From the NCBI RefSeq assembly GCF_004745425.1, contig NZ_PGGK01000002.1, forward strand, positions 62,001-126,000: a stretch of 64,000 nucleotides of DNA. The letters are read 5' to 3'. Each line of letters begins with the position of its first letter. Within the stretch, counting starts at the first letter, position 1. The stretch is from Methanolobus halotolerans. GTDB taxonomy: Archaea > Halobacteriota > Methanosarcinia > Methanosarcinales > Methanosarcinaceae. The translations under genes and the position numbers were made by a program. Positions 18,570-27,448 of this stretch are shown one piece after another. The notes below the pieces were generated by a model. It was given only the letters and a program-made list of their open reading frames with translations. It did not search any database and was not told where the DNA came from.

Positions 18570-18627
18570 CTAATAGGACCTACCTTCACACTTTTATCCC
18601 AGGCATGTCTTTTATCGGGTAGATATC

Positions 18628-19647
18628 ATGAGAACCATAGACTGGAATGACGAATCAAATTCAATTGTGATGATAGATCAGACGCTCCTTCCCATGGAGT
18701 ACAAGATCATCGAGTGCAGGACACTTGAATCACTTTGTGAGGGCATCACATCCCTGCGTGTCAGAGGGGCACCTGCTCTCGGGGCTGCCGGAGCATTCGG
18801 AATCGCCCTTGCCGCAACCCTCAGCAATGCGGATGACATGGACATCCTGACAGAGGAACTAAAAGCAGCAGCACATAGGATCAAGGCCACACGCCCTACC
18901 GCAGTTAACCTTGCATGGGGAGTTGACAGGACCATAAGTGCAATCCCGGACGCATATAATCTCGATGGCATCAGAGATGTCGTGCTTGCCGAGGCAAAGA
19001 ACATCGCAGATGAGGATGTAAAAACCAACAAAAAGCTGGGAAAACACGGAGCCAGATTACTGGACGATGGTGACACTGTCATGACACACTGCAATGCAGG
19101 AAGAATGGCATGTGTGGACTGGGGAACGGCACTCGGAGTCATCCGTTCCGCTGTGGATGCAGGCAAGGAGATAAATGTGATCGCCTGTGAGACAAGACCA
19201 CTCAACCAGGGAGGCAGGATAACAACATGGGAACTCATGCAGGACAATATACCTGTGACACTTATTACCGATTCCATGTCAGGTCATGTTATGAATAATG
19301 GTATGGTGGATAAGGTCATCGTGGGTGCCGACAGGATAACAGGGGATGCAGTCTTCAATAAGATAGGTACCTACACCCACTCTGTGCTTGCAAGAGAACA
19401 TGAGATACCATTCTTTGTTGCCGCACCCATCTCAACATTTGATCCTAATAACTGGGAAGACACTGTCACCATTGAACAAAGGGATTCAAAAGAGCTGCGT
19501 TTCTTCAGGGATCTGCAGATAGCGCCTGCGGATGTAAAGGTTTACAACCCGGCCTTTGACGCGACACCGATGGAGAATGTGACTGCTGTGATAACTGAGA
19601 AGGGAGTGTTCTATCCGCCTTTCCTGCTGGATGAGCTAATTGCCTGA
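18628..19647 (+). CDS. mtnA: S-methyl-5-thioribose-1-phosphate isomerase family protein
   Basis: 339-residue aldose/ketose isomerase of the aIF2B-related family. Motifs: LRVRGAPALGAAGAFGIALA near residue 43, THCNAGRMACVDWGTALGVIR near 152 (the Cys region used in catalysis), GADRITGDAVFNKIGTYTHS near 236 (catalytic Asp) and the aIF2B-like ending. It converts methylthioribose-1-phosphate to the ribulose form in methionine salvage. In archaea closely related enzymes act on ribose-1,5-bisphosphate in AMP degradation, or in the 5-deoxyribose routes, so the substrate is not certain. A TATA-like CTTTTATCC lies about 30 bases upstream and no ribosome site is visible, so leader is very short. Confidence 0.88.
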   Translation: MRTIDWNDESNSIVMIDQTLLPMEYKIIECRTLESLCEGITSLRVRGAPALGAAGAFGIALAATLSNADDMDILTEELKAAAHRIKATRPTAVNLAWGVDRTISAIPDAYNLDGIRDVVLAEAKNIADEDVKTNKKLGKHGARLLDDGDTVMTHCNAGRMACVDWGTALGVIRSAVDAGKEINVIACETRPLNQGGRITTWELMQDNIPVTLITDSMSGHVMNNGMVDKVIVGADRITGDAVFNKIGTYTHSVLAREHEIPFFVAAPISTFDPNNWEDTVTIEQRDSKELRFFRDLQIAPADVKVYNPAFDATPMENVTAVITEKGVFYPPFLLDELIA

Positions 19648-19742
19648 GAGCACAATCTTTTAAATCAATAAGTACATCAAGGGCAACAGATAACTAAGAA
19701 AAACACCTTAATACTGTTAACAGCAACTGATACGGAGATAAC

Positions 19743-19922
19743 ATGGCAAAAAAGAAATCAGAGGGCAGCGGACTTATGTCATCGGCAGGTCTCATGCGTT
19801 ATTATGAGGCCGACAAAAGGGCAATACACGTCAGTCCGAAAACCGTCGTAACCGTAGGCATAGTGATTGGCCTGGGAATACTTCTACTGAATGCAAATTA
19901 TGGAATGTGGCCTCTTTCCTGA
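19743..19922 (+). CDS. preprotein translocase subunit Sec61 beta
   Basis: A 59-residue gene that is easily missed because of its size. It reads MAKKKSEGSGLMSSAGLMRY, then a soluble linker EADKRAIHVSPKTV and one membrane helix VVTVGIVIGLGILLLN, ending GMWPLS. The GLMSSAGLMRYYE segment is the hallmark of archaeal SecG/Sec61 beta, the small third subunit of the SecYE channel. GGAGAT lies 4 bases before the ATG. The stop TGA is at 19920-19922. Confidence 0.93.
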   Translation: MAKKKSEGSGLMSSAGLMRYYEADKRAIHVSPKTVVTVGIVIGLGILLLNANYGMWPLS

Positions 19923-19995
19923 AAACAGAGGCTCATTATTTTTATCCTTTTAACAAACAATTTCAGAAGTTTTTGAACATTACAGACTGCTCAAG

Positions 19996-20283
19996 TTACT
20001 TTCCACGCATCTCCTTGATCGTGGAAGAGATCTTTCTGGAAAGAATGGTCTTTGGAGCTGTATTATCTATAAGGACCCTTCCTTTTGATTCCCACCAGGA
20101 CTTCGGATAGGCTTTATCAGGTTCGGTTTCCGGATTCAAACCCAACTTTTCAGCTGCAAGCCCAATCTCTTTGATAGTAGGTTCGTTTATAGACGTCTTT
20201 CGTGAAATGATACGACCTCTACTTCTTGACTTGGCTTTATCAATATATGCAGGCCAGATAACAAGCTTTCCTTTATCCTTCAT
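19996..20283 (-). CDS. srp19: signal recognition particle 19 kDa protein
   Basis: 95-residue RNA-binding protein that joins helices 6 and 8 of 7S RNA and allows SRP54 to bind. Typical beginning KDKGKLVIWPAYIDKAKSRS followed by GRIISRKTSINEPT, and the basic C-terminus KTILSRKISSTIKEM. I start at the ATG at 20283, the start seen in homologues; in-frame ATGs at 20289 and 20310 are possible. A TATA-like AAATTTAAATT at about 20313-20323 fits a transcript that begins near 20293. The gene sits next to Sec61 beta, both serving protein targeting. Confidence 0.93.
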   Translation of the reverse strand: MKDKGKLVIWPAYIDKAKSRSRGRIISRKTSINEPTIKEIGLAAEKLGLNPETEPDKAYPKSWWESKGRVLIDNTAPKTILSRKISSTIKEMRGK

Positions 20284-20400
20284 CAACATGAGACATAGAT
20301 TGGAATTCATTCAATTTAAATTTGCTTGGGAAAGCCGGGTCATTAATATGAAATATTAATAACAATAAATGTTAAGTATAAAAGATACTGCATTAGACCC

Positions 20401-20688
20401 ATGGTAGATACTCCAAGAGAGATAGAAATTGAAAAAGATGTAGAAAATTTTATAAAAAAAGCTGCCAGGGACTTCAGGCTGTGTACAACATGTGGCGGAC
20501 CCGTCATTTATCCTATTGAGTACAGCACTCCAAAGGACACGGACCTTACGGTCGAGATAGGGGACAGCACCTTGTACATATCCAGAGTTCAGGCAAGGTA
20601 CCTGCGGCAGATAGAGATGCGAATGCTTGAAAGGTATTGCAGGCACCTTGAGAGAGATGTTAATAATCCTCATCCAGAGATTCATTGA
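20401..20688 (+). CDS. conserved hypothetical protein with one CxxC
   Basis: 95-residue soluble protein, not recognised beyond its likely conservation in methanogens. An N-terminal acidic helix (REIEIEKDVENFIKKAARDF) leads into LCTTCGGPVIYP, a single CxxC that could bind zinc as a dimer, then a beta section (LTVEIGDSTLYISRVQARYL) and a C-terminal helix with an extra Cys. GTATAAAAG at about 20376-20384 lies 17-25 bases before the ATG with no ribosome site, so the message is probably leaderless. Its 3' end overlaps the convergent DUF5806 gene by 29 bases. Confidence 0.65.
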   Translation: MVDTPREIEIEKDVENFIKKAARDFRLCTTCGGPVIYPIEYSTPKDTDLTVEIGDSTLYISRVQARYLRQIEMRMLERYCRHLERDVNNPHPEIH

Positions 20689-21127
20689 TCCTGCGCAGGA
20701 CATCTGCAATCAATAACTGGACCTCGGTAGCATGCTCCTCAGGAACCTCAGTACCTTCTGTGTCCATTAGTTTTTTAATATCGATTACGATCCTGTGAAT
20801 AAAAGTTATCATTTCTTCCTGGGTGATCAGACCGGCATAGTAGGCATAAAAGAATGTAGTGCCGCTACGCTGGACCTTTTTCTTGAAAGAGGCACGTGCA
20901 TTTGATACTTCCTGCCTTGAATATGCCTCATCCATAAAGGGAACAAGCTCCGGGAGTTTTTCACCTATCCAGGTCATTTCAGACTGATTTGAAAGATTCT
21001 TAAAGTCCGCACATAATCTTGCAGTGACCCACTCACGCGCAGTGAGGTGAGTTGTCTCTTTAAGAAAGCGCGTTACTTCGGAATAACTCTTATTGTCCAT
21101 CTTTTTGAATTTGCGATATTTATTCAC
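20660..21127 (-). CDS. DUF5806 family protein
   Basis: Soluble protein of about 155 residues. The stretch KYRKFKKMDNKSYSEVTRFL followed by LTAREWVTARLCADF, ELVPFMDEAYSRQ and ARASFKKKVQRSGTTFFYAY corresponds to a family I recall from haloarchaea and methanogens as DUF5806; function unknown. I choose GTG at 21127 because it keeps the conserved KYRKFKKMD segment and has GGTGG about 8 bases before it; ATG at 21100 would remove it. The label rests on recalled family pattern and needs a profile search. Confidence 0.7.
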   Translation of the reverse strand: MNKYRKFKKMDNKSYSEVTRFLKETTHLTAREWVTARLCADFKNLSNQSEMTWIGEKLPELVPFMDEAYSRQEVSNARASFKKKVQRSGTTFFYAYYAGLITQEEMITFIHRIVIDIKKLMDTEGTEVPEEHATEVQLLIADVLRRINESLDEDY

Positions 21128-21230
21128 CAACATTCCACCGGGCATATATTCGACTGGTATTGCAGCCACTATAGTACAGACTAAAAGCAAATCCAAATAT
21201 TTAATAATAGCGCAGCATTATCCTAGAACA

Positions 21231-21656
21231 ATGAAGATACTGATCCCTACCGATGGTTCGGCATACGCCGAAAATGCTGCCCGGGTTGCGGCCAGGATCG
21301 CCATGGAACACGATTATCATTTGATACTTCTCCATGTTGTGGATGACAAGGGATTTACCAGGAAAACGTGGCGCAAGGAAGGTGCAGAGAACATTCTCCA
21401 GGGTCTCAGGGACGTGCTGCTACAAATGGGCTGTGAGGAAGGACGTATAGAGACTACAGTCGTGGGTGGCAATGCACCCGAGATGATAGTTGAAGTTGCA
21501 AAACAGTTCAACGTGGACAGGATCGTCATGGGAACCCAGGGAAAGAACGGAATAAAAAAATTAGTGGGTACTGTTACCGAGAAAGTGCTGCAGATGTCTG
21601 ACGTACTGGTTCTTGTGGTCCCCCCAGGATATAATTCATCACAAGACTCATCATAA
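21231..21656 (+). CDS. universal stress protein, UspA family
   Basis: 141-residue single Usp domain: MKILIPTDGSAYAENAARVA at the start, LLHVV, and the ATP-binding signature VMGTQGKNGIKKLVGTVTEKV (G-x2-G-x9-G-S/T type, with the second part G-T-V) followed by VLVLVVPP. Presence of the G-rich motif suggests the ATP-binding subgroup. AAATATTTAATAA at 21195-21207 puts the transcript start at the ATG, so it is leaderless; upstream in-frame start codons are inside the neighbour's promoter and were rejected. The role in methanogens is not established. Confidence 0.88.
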   Translation: MKILIPTDGSAYAENAARVAARIAMEHDYHLILLHVVDDKGFTRKTWRKEGAENILQGLRDVLLQMGCEEGRIETTVVGGNAPEMIVEVAKQFNVDRIVMGTQGKNGIKKLVGTVTEKVLQMSDVLVLVVPPGYNSSQDSS

Positions 21657-21780
21657 AGATAGGCATTTCAGATCGAGAGCAACACCTGACACTGCACCAG
21701 CAAATGAGATAATTTTGACAGCATTCCTCTGGTTTCGTCTCACCAAAATCTTTATCTTAGTAAAAGCGTTCCACCAAATG

Positions 21781-22815
21781 ATGAAACTTTACGTACCGCA
21801 TGTGGGACACATGGAGGGCCTGCAAGACCTGTTATCAGGCCCCGATAACATCTATGCGATATACATGGCGGGAACTCCCGACTATGTGGGAACCGGAAGG
21901 ACAAATCTGGGAGCACCGGGGATAGAGGAGATACGTGAGCAGACAGAGTATGCACACGATAAAGGCGTAAAGATGGAGATCGTGCTCAACAGCTCTTGCA
22001 TGGGCGGGCAGCATCTGACTCCGCAGGGCTTCAATAAGATCCACTGGTACTTTGACAGGCTCAACGACATTGGCATCGATTCCATCACGGTTGCAGAACC
22101 TTATTTTGTGGAAATGCTATCAAAAGACTACAATATGGAAGTAGTTGTATCGGTCCTTTCCTTTGTTGACTCCCCTCAAAAGGCAGAATTCTATGAGGAA
22201 CTGGGTGCTGATACAATCGTTGTGGACCCTGTAGTCAATAGGGATTTCGCAAAACTGGAAGCTATTAAAGAGTCGGTCACATGCGGCCTGAAACTTCTGG
22301 TTAACGAAGGTTGCCTTTACCAGTGTCCTTTCAGATATGCACATTTCAACTTCTTCTCCCATGCCAACGGTCCTGGTCCGAAATTGAACGTACTTGATGA
22401 CTATTATTATTATAAGTGCCTGTCACTCCGGATCAATGACCCCCAGCAACTGATAAAGTCACCCTGGATACGACCTGAGGACACAAAGAGGTACGAGCAT
22501 ATCACAGACACCTTCAAGATAGGCGGCAGGACGCATTTCACAAACTGGATACTTAACAATGTCCATGCATACACAAACAGGGATTACGACGGGAATCTTA
22601 TGGACCTGCTCGACTGCCCGAGGGATATACGCGACCTGTTCTACATACCTAACAAGGAGCTTAAAGGTACCCTGGACCAGTGGAAACAATGTAATAAGAT
22701 CTGTTCAGATTGCGGTTATTGCAAGAGGCTGACTGAAAGGATCGTGCGGGTATATTCAGTAGATGACATGCAATCGACACTTCAGCCCCTGAAAAGTACA
22801 GGTGGATCAACATGA
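21781..22815 (+). CDS. peptidase U32 family protein
   Basis: 344-residue protein of the U32 (collagenase-like) family. Visible family features: YVGTGRTNLGAPGIEEI, NSSCMGGQHLT, VAEPYFVEML and LLVNEGCLYQCPFRYAHFNFF, the latter carrying the conserved Cys pair; a second Cys cluster CNKICSDCGYC lies near the C-terminus. Several U32 members (UbiU/UbiV, RlhA, TrhP) are now known to be [4Fe-4S] RNA- or quinone-hydroxylation factors rather than proteases; the seven or so Cys fit such a role. ATG codons at 21778 and 21781 are adjacent and a TATA-like element at about 21750 suggests a leaderless message. It overlaps the next gene by 4 bases. Confidence 0.85.
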   Translation: MKLYVPHVGHMEGLQDLLSGPDNIYAIYMAGTPDYVGTGRTNLGAPGIEEIREQTEYAHDKGVKMEIVLNSSCMGGQHLTPQGFNKIHWYFDRLNDIGIDSITVAEPYFVEMLSKDYNMEVVVSVLSFVDSPQKAEFYEELGADTIVVDPVVNRDFAKLEAIKESVTCGLKLLVNEGCLYQCPFRYAHFNFFSHANGPGPKLNVLDDYYYYKCLSLRINDPQQLIKSPWIRPEDTKRYEHITDTFKIGGRTHFTNWILNNVHAYTNRDYDGNLMDLLDCPRDIRDLFYIPNKELKGTLDQWKQCNKICSDCGYCKRLTERIVRVYSVDDMQSTLQPLKSTGGST

Positions 22816-23198
22816 ATATAACACAAAAGCTCTCAAAGAACCGGAGTGTTCTTGAAAACAAACTACGCGACCTGCTTGCAAAGCCCGTCTTCCTTATAGA
22901 GGAAGATGCTTTTGCCCTGCCTTGCGGATGCTGCGGGATTACTGCAAATGCGCGCGGGCTCCAGGCAGATGACCTTGAGATATTTGAGGATCATATTGCA
23001 CAGTACCTGAAAGAAGCATCCCTTGAGCTGGATATCGAACCATCTTTCCTTTTTGCGAGAATCATACCCGGTACCTCAGAGATAGCATCCCTCAATTCAC
23101 GTGTGCTCTGCAACCGGTGTTATATGGATTTCGCCAGAGGAAGCGGGAAGAAACCACGTCCGGACATATATATACTTAGCCTTGATCGCAGAAAATGA
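22812..23198 (+). CDS. conserved hypothetical Cys-rich protein coupled to U32 gene
   Basis: 128-residue soluble protein of unknown function. Two Cys groups, LPCGCCGITANARG at about residues 37-50 and VLCNRCYMDFARG at about 98-110, look like a metal site of the C-x-C-C ... C-x2-C type. The ATG overlaps the U32 stop (ATGA), so translation is coupled and the two products may act together. It ends about 110 bases before the mtr promoter. Confidence 0.7.
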   Translation: MNITQKLSKNRSVLENKLRDLLAKPVFLIEEDAFALPCGCCGITANARGLQADDLEIFEDHIAQYLKEASLELDIEPSFLFARIIPGTSEIASLNSRVLCNRCYMDFARGSGKKPRPDIYILSLDRRK

Positions 23199-23301
23199 AC
23201 ACATCACTCCTTTTTAAATTAAATAGAGAAATTAATATATTTTTTATTAGCTTTTGCCCGGCCCATCCTGCATAAATAAGGATTTTTTGTCCGCTTTCAT
23301 T

Positions 23302-23455
23302 CGAAAGGTTTAATAAGTATTTAATATAATGCAAACCACCTGACGTTAGTCTACGCCATATCAATTATGATAAAATAAAAAAGATCGAACTCATGTCGAT
23401 TATTATAATTTTGGCACGATTTACGCATATACAAATAAAAAAGGAGGAAATCTGA
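23302..23455 (+). promoter_or_regulatory. promoter and leader of the mtr operon
   Basis: A BRE-like CGAAAGG followed by TTTAATAA (23302-23316) and a second TATA-like TTTAATATAA (23320-23329) lie about 130-150 bases before mtrE, predicting an untranslated leader of roughly 105-120 bases. The leader holds a small hairpin (ATCGA...TCGAT near 23384-23401) and ends with an AAGGAGG site (23441-23447) 8 bases from the ATG. The long leader contrasts with many leaderless genes here and leaves room for post-transcriptional control. Confidence 0.6.
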
Positions 23456-24367
23456 ATGGAACCGCTCACAGGCATGGGCGTAATGGCACTGATCGGAGCA
23501 GCTGCAACTATTGCAGGTGCTTCTGAAGACCTCGAGTCAGACGTAGGGTCCCAGAGTAACCCGAACTCTCAAGTGCAATTAGCGCCCCAGATGATGTATC
23601 CACACAGGATATTTAATAAAGCCATATCTGGCGAACCACCATCAAACGCACTGATATGTGCTATCGGTGGAACTATCGCTTCTGTTCTAATAAGCTCTGG
23701 TGCATCTGCTGTTCTTGCATTGACAATTGGAGCTATTCTTGCAGCAACAGTACACGGCACTTATTCAGTAACATCTTATTTAGGCAGATCAGCAAGTCAG
23801 AAACGTTTCAAACAACCAATTTATCTTGACATCGTAAGATCGCACGTTCCGGTTATGATGGGATATGCATTCATCACAACCTTCTGTATACTTGTGGTAG
23901 CATACCTCATGACAACCGTTCTGGAACATCCGTTCTCATTGCCGCTTCTGGCATTCATATGGGGAATAACTGTCGGTGCTATCGGATCATCCACCGGGGA
24001 TGTCCACTATGGTGCTGAACGTGAATTCCAGAATGTTGAATTCGGATCCGGGCTTAACGCTGCAAACTCAGGGAACATCGTGAGAAAGGCAGAATCAGGC
24101 CTCAGGAACGGTATTGACAATTCATGGTTCTGTGCCAAATTTGGAGGACCGGCCACCGGCATTGCCTTCGGAATGACAGTATTCCTTAGCGGCTGGATCA
24201 CCGTGGTATTCGATGCCTCACAAAGTGATGCACTCGGCTGGGCATCGATCATTGCAGGAGCGATCATCGTACTGTTACTGATAATCTGGAACAGGAACAT
24301 TGAAGTCGCTGCACGTAATGCATATGGCCCTTACAAGCAAGATGAAGAAGCAGAGGTGGCAGCTTGA
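23456..24367 (+). CDS. mtrE: tetrahydromethanopterin S-methyltransferase subunit E
   Basis: Integral membrane subunit (303 residues) of the sodium-pumping methyl-transfer complex Mtr. Typical start [39 protein letters not shown] is visible in part, with the soluble loop [20 protein letters not shown] and about six membrane segments. Mtr passes the methyl group from methyl-tetrahydrosarcinapterin to coenzyme M and exports two sodium ions. MtrE, with MtrC and MtrD, forms the membrane core. First gene of the operon; its TGA overlaps the TTG start of mtrD. Confidence 0.97.
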   Translation: MEPLTGMGVMALIGAAATIAGASEDLESDVGSQSNPNSQVQLAPQMMYPHRIFNKAISGEPPSNALICAIGGTIASVLISSGASAVLALTIGAILAATVHGTYSVTSYLGRSASQKRFKQPIYLDIVRSHVPVMMGYAFITTFCILVVAYLMTTVLEHPFSLPLLAFIWGITVGAIGSSTGDVHYGAEREFQNVEFGSGLNAANSGNIVRKAESGLRNGIDNSWFCAKFGGPATGIAFGMTVFLSGWITVVFDASQSDALGWASIIAGAIIVLLLIIWNRNIEVAARNAYGPYKQDEEAEVAA

Positions 24368-25083
24368 TAGATATAGTCGGAATTATAGCAGAGGATTTCC
24401 TTAATATACTTTTAATAACCCTCGGCGGAATGCTTATTGCACTGGGTGTCCACCTGGTCCCGGTCGGAGGAGCTCCGGCAGCTATGGCACAGGCAACCGG
24501 CGTAGGTACAGGTACAGTTCAGCTTGCTGCAGGTGCAGGTCTTACCGGCCTTGTGACCGCAGGGTTCATGATGAACGTTACTGAGAGTATGGCACTTATC
24601 ATTGCTTCCGGAACCATCGGTGCAATGATAATGATATCAGTTACAATGATAGTAGGACAGTGGATGTATGTATATGGTGTCGGTTGTCCACCCGCATCCG
24701 CAAAGGTCAAGTATGACCCGATCACCAAGGACAGACAGGATCTCTATGTATCCCAGGGTACAGAGGGACACGGCATTCCAACCGCATCCTTCATAAGCGG
24801 AGTCATCGGCGCCGGACTTGGCGGATTAGGCGGTTCTCTCATATATTACTCCCTATTAAGCATTGAGAACGGATTGCCTGAAGCAAATTTCATTGGTATT
24901 GCAAGCATCTTCGCAATTGGCCTTTTCTTTGTTAATGCGGTCATACCATCATATAACATCGGAGGGACCATTGAAGGGTTCCATGACCCCAAATTCAAGA
25001 AATTCCCCAAAGCTGTGCTCGCATCCTTTGTCGCAACATTCCTGGCTGCGATCATGGGTGTAGTAGCTATCGGAGGTATGTAA
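24364..25083 (+). CDS. mtrD: tetrahydromethanopterin S-methyltransferase subunit D
   Basis: 239-residue integral membrane subunit of Mtr, translationally coupled to mtrE by a TTGA overlap (TTG start). It opens with [20 protein letters not shown] and shows several glycine-rich membrane helices ([18 protein letters not shown]) and the cytoplasmic loop [21 protein letters not shown]. With MtrC and MtrE it lines the sodium path. The region after the mtrD stop already holds the GGAGGT ribosome site of mtrC. Confidence 0.97.
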   Translation: MIDIVGIIAEDFLNILLITLGGMLIALGVHLVPVGGAPAAMAQATGVGTGTVQLAAGAGLTGLVTAGFMMNVTESMALIIASGTIGAMIMISVTMIVGQWMYVYGVGCPPASAKVKYDPITKDRQDLYVSQGTEGHGIPTASFISGVIGAGLGGLGGSLIYYSLLSIENGLPEANFIGIASIFAIGLFFVNAVIPSYNIGGTIEGFHDPKFKKFPKAVLASFVATFLAAIMGVVAIGGM

Positions 25084-25084
25084 A

Positions 25085-25930
25085 ATGTCAGCAGGTGGAG
25101 GAGGAGGAGGAGCCCACGAGGCAATTCCCCAGAATAAATTGATAGCCTTCGGAGTAATAGGTGGCTTAGTAGGAATATACGCTGCTTACTTCCTTGTCGA
25201 CATCATCGGACCATCCATGTCATTCTTAGGTGCCCTTGGTGCTATATGCAGTATCGTATGGGGTGCTTCAGCAGTCAGGAGAGTTGCAAACTACGGTCTG
25301 GGTACAGGCGTACCTTCAATTGGCATGCTTGCCCTTGGTATCGGTGTTATTGCGACTACGTTCGGACTTGCTGTCGGCGGAATTGCCGGGCCTTTGGTCG
25401 CTCTTGTCTTTGCTTCCCTTATCGGGTTAGTAGTAGGCATGCTCGGGAACAAGGTGCTCAACATGGGCATACCCATTATGGTGCAATCAACTACCGAGAT
25501 CGCTGCCGCTGGTGCTTTGACTATTGTTGGACTCAGCACTTCCATGATTGGGACATTCATGTTCTTTGACGAGATAGTCAACGGCGTGGTCGTTGCTCAG
25601 GGAGTAGCCAGTGGAGTCATGACAACCGGATATATAGCAGTTATCTTTATTGCAGGCGGCCTTGCGATCTTGCATCCATACAATGCAAATCTCGGACCTG
25701 ATGAGAAACAGGACCGTACACTTGCATGTGCATTCGAAAAGGGTGCAATCGCAATGATACTTGCAGGAATCGTCGCTACAATTACACCATTCGCGTCAGG
25801 AAGTATTACCATCCTGATAGGAATTGCTATCTGGTATGTTTCCTTCAGCGGATACTACAAGCGTGTAAAAAGAGACGCATTCATGGTCACAGGTTCAGGA
25901 CTCCTGCCTTCTAAGGAGGAATTGGAATGA
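25085..25930 (+). CDS. mtrC: tetrahydromethanopterin S-methyltransferase subunit C
   Basis: 281-residue integral membrane subunit. A short glycine-rich head (SAGGGGGGAHEAIPQNKL) is followed by about seven or eight membrane segments and the loop LHPYNANLGPDEKQDRTLACAFEKGA, typical of MtrC. Its ATG follows GGAGGTATGTAA, the ribosome site overlapping the end of mtrD. It overlaps mtrB by 4 bases (ATGA). Confidence 0.97.
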   Translation: MSAGGGGGGAHEAIPQNKLIAFGVIGGLVGIYAAYFLVDIIGPSMSFLGALGAICSIVWGASAVRRVANYGLGTGVPSIGMLALGIGVIATTFGLAVGGIAGPLVALVFASLIGLVVGMLGNKVLNMGIPIMVQSTTEIAAAGALTIVGLSTSMIGTFMFFDEIVNGVVVAQGVASGVMTTGYIAVIFIAGGLAILHPYNANLGPDEKQDRTLACAFEKGAIAMILAGIVATITPFASGSITILIGIAIWYVSFSGYYKRVKRDAFMVTGSGLLPSKEELE

Positions 25931-26241
25931 GCATGGTTCACGTAGCCCCCGAAGCACATCTGGTGCTGGATCCACTCAGCTCTTTACTGGCAGCAGAAAG
26001 AGAGGATATTATATCCTATTCTATGGATCCTATAATCACACAGCTTGACGAACTTGATAAAATAGCAGATGACCTTATAAACTCTCTATCGCCAGACAAA
26101 GCACTACTCAGCTCATTCCCGGGACGTGAGAATTCCGCATACAGTGCAGGTTTCTACGGAAATGCGTTCTACGGCATAATTGTCGGTCTCGGAGTTGCAG
26201 GACTGATGCTTCTGGTAATAGGTGCATTAGGAGTGATGTAA
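25927..26241 (+). CDS. mtrB: tetrahydromethanopterin S-methyltransferase subunit B
   Basis: 104-residue subunit with a soluble N-terminal two thirds (VAPEAHLVLDPLSSLLAAER; then ITQLDELDKIADDLINSL) and one C-terminal membrane helix (YGIIVGLGVAGLMLLVIGALG). A good GGAGG site lies in the end of mtrC. Fourth gene of the operon; MtrB is one of the single-span subunits around the MtrA-bearing stalk. Confidence 0.96.
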   Translation: MSMVHVAPEAHLVLDPLSSLLAAEREDIISYSMDPIITQLDELDKIADDLINSLSPDKALLSSFPGRENSAYSAGFYGNAFYGIIVGLGVAGLMLLVIGALGVM

Positions 26242-26242
26242 A

Positions 26243-26971
26243 ATGGCAGCAAAAAGAGATGCTTCTCCTAACTGGCCGATGCTAAAAGGTGAATACGACG
26301 TTGGAGACATCCAGAACAGTGTAGCTGTTATTACCTGTGGCTCACACCTTGAAGCAGGCCCTCAACTTGATGCAGGTGCAGCAATTACAGGCCCTTGTAA
26401 AACGGAGAATCTCGGTATTGAGAAGGTCGTTGCACACATCATAGCGAACCCGAATATCAGATATTTCATAGTAACAGGAGCCGAAGTCAAAGGACATATC
26501 ACCGGACAGGCATTCATTGCTCTTCACCAGCATGGTGTAAAAGACAACAGGATCGTAAACGCAACAGGTGCTATTCCTTACATCGAGAACCTCAACGAGG
26601 AAGCCATCGCGAGATTCCAGGAACAGGTTGAGATCATTGATTTCATCGGCACTGAAGATATGAATTCCATCGTTTCCAAGATCAAGGAATATGCATCCAA
26701 GGACACAGATGCCTTCGATGCCGAACCAATGGAGATCGTGGTCGGAGAAGGCGGTGCTGAAGAAGGTGCAGAGATAGGCGGGCTTAAGCCAATGGCCGCT
26801 GAGATGGCAACCATCAGGAGCAGGATACTGGAAATCAACAAGGAAATGATGAACATCGGTAACCTGAACAAGTTCCACTCAGGAGTACATGCAGGCAAGG
26901 TAGAAGGAATAATGATCGGCCTTACCATCACCTTAACACTGCTTGGAATGTTGTTGTTCGGAGGTAACTGA
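26243..26971 (+). CDS. mtrA: tetrahydromethanopterin S-methyltransferase subunit A (corrinoid protein)
   Basis: 242-residue corrinoid-carrying subunit that receives the methyl group on Co(I) and hands it to coenzyme M. The cobalt-ligand histidine is His85 in the motif [10 protein letters not shown]. The soluble domain extends to about residue 215 and one membrane helix ([19 protein letters not shown]) anchors the C-terminus. The acidic linker [16 protein letters not shown] between domain and anchor is of the type seen in Methanosarcina. An AGGAG site lies at the end of mtrB. Confidence 0.97.
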   Translation: MAAKRDASPNWPMLKGEYDVGDIQNSVAVITCGSHLEAGPQLDAGAAITGPCKTENLGIEKVVAHIIANPNIRYFIVTGAEVKGHITGQAFIALHQHGVKDNRIVNATGAIPYIENLNEEAIARFQEQVEIIDFIGTEDMNSIVSKIKEYASKDTDAFDAEPMEIVVGEGGAEEGAEIGGLKPMAAEMATIRSRILEINKEMMNIGNLNKFHSGVHAGKVEGIMIGLTITLTLLGMLLFGGN

Positions 26972-26972
26972 C

Positions 26973-27200
26973 ATGGCAGAAGAAGAATATGGAAAAGGAG
27001 TCCCGATGGTCATCAACCCGAATATGGGACCCATTGAAGCCGTGGTTGAGGACATCCGTTACAGGGCTCAACTTATCGCAAGGAACCAGAAACTTGATTC
27101 AGGAGTATCTGCAACCGGTATAAGCGGTTTTCTTGCAGGATTCGTCTTCATCTTACTGATGACGATCATACTCCCGATGGTCATCTGGAGCGTGATATAA
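26973..27200 (+). CDS. mtrF: tetrahydromethanopterin S-methyltransferase subunit F
   Basis: 75-residue single-span subunit with an MtrA-like soluble head ([32 protein letters not shown]) and one C-terminal membrane helix. The ATG at 26973 has GGAGGTAAC right before it, inside the end of mtrA; in-frame starts further upstream overlap mtrA and are not used. Its TAA shares an A with the mtrG ATG (TAATG). Confidence 0.95.
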   Translation: MAEEEYGKGVPMVINPNMGPIEAVVEDIRYRAQLIARNQKLDSGVSATGISGFLAGFVFILLMTIILPMVIWSVI

Positions 27201-27433
27201 TGAGTGAACAAAGCGACAGAATACCAAGCGTAGTCGTAGATCCGGAAGACTTCAACCAGGTACTCGACAAACTCAACACAATAGATGAGAAGATCGAGTT
27301 CGTAAACAGTGAAGTTGCTCAGCGCATTGGTAAAAAGGTAGGAAGAGACATAGGAATTTTGTACGGAGCAGTAGCCGGAATCATCATATTCCTGTTATAC
27401 CTTTTGTTCCTGGCACCTATGCTTAGAATCTAA
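27200..27433 (+). CDS. mtrG: tetrahydromethanopterin S-methyltransferase subunit G
   Basis: 77-residue subunit: an N-terminal helix-forming part (PEDFNQVLDKLNTIDEKIEF, VAQRIGKKVGRDIG) and one membrane span (ILYGAVAGIIIFLLYLLFLAP). Coupled to mtrF by TAATG. It is the last membrane subunit before the soluble methyltransferase mtrH. Confidence 0.95.
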   Translation: MSEQSDRIPSVVVDPEDFNQVLDKLNTIDEKIEFVNSEVAQRIGKKVGRDIGILYGAVAGIIIFLLYLLFLAPMLRI

Positions 27434-27448
27434 AATGGAGAGATTATT

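Noticed and set aside
18516-18627. Open frame beginning at 18520 before mtnA
   Set aside because: It runs into mtnA in another frame with no ribosome site and includes the mtnA promoter; composition is not protein-like.
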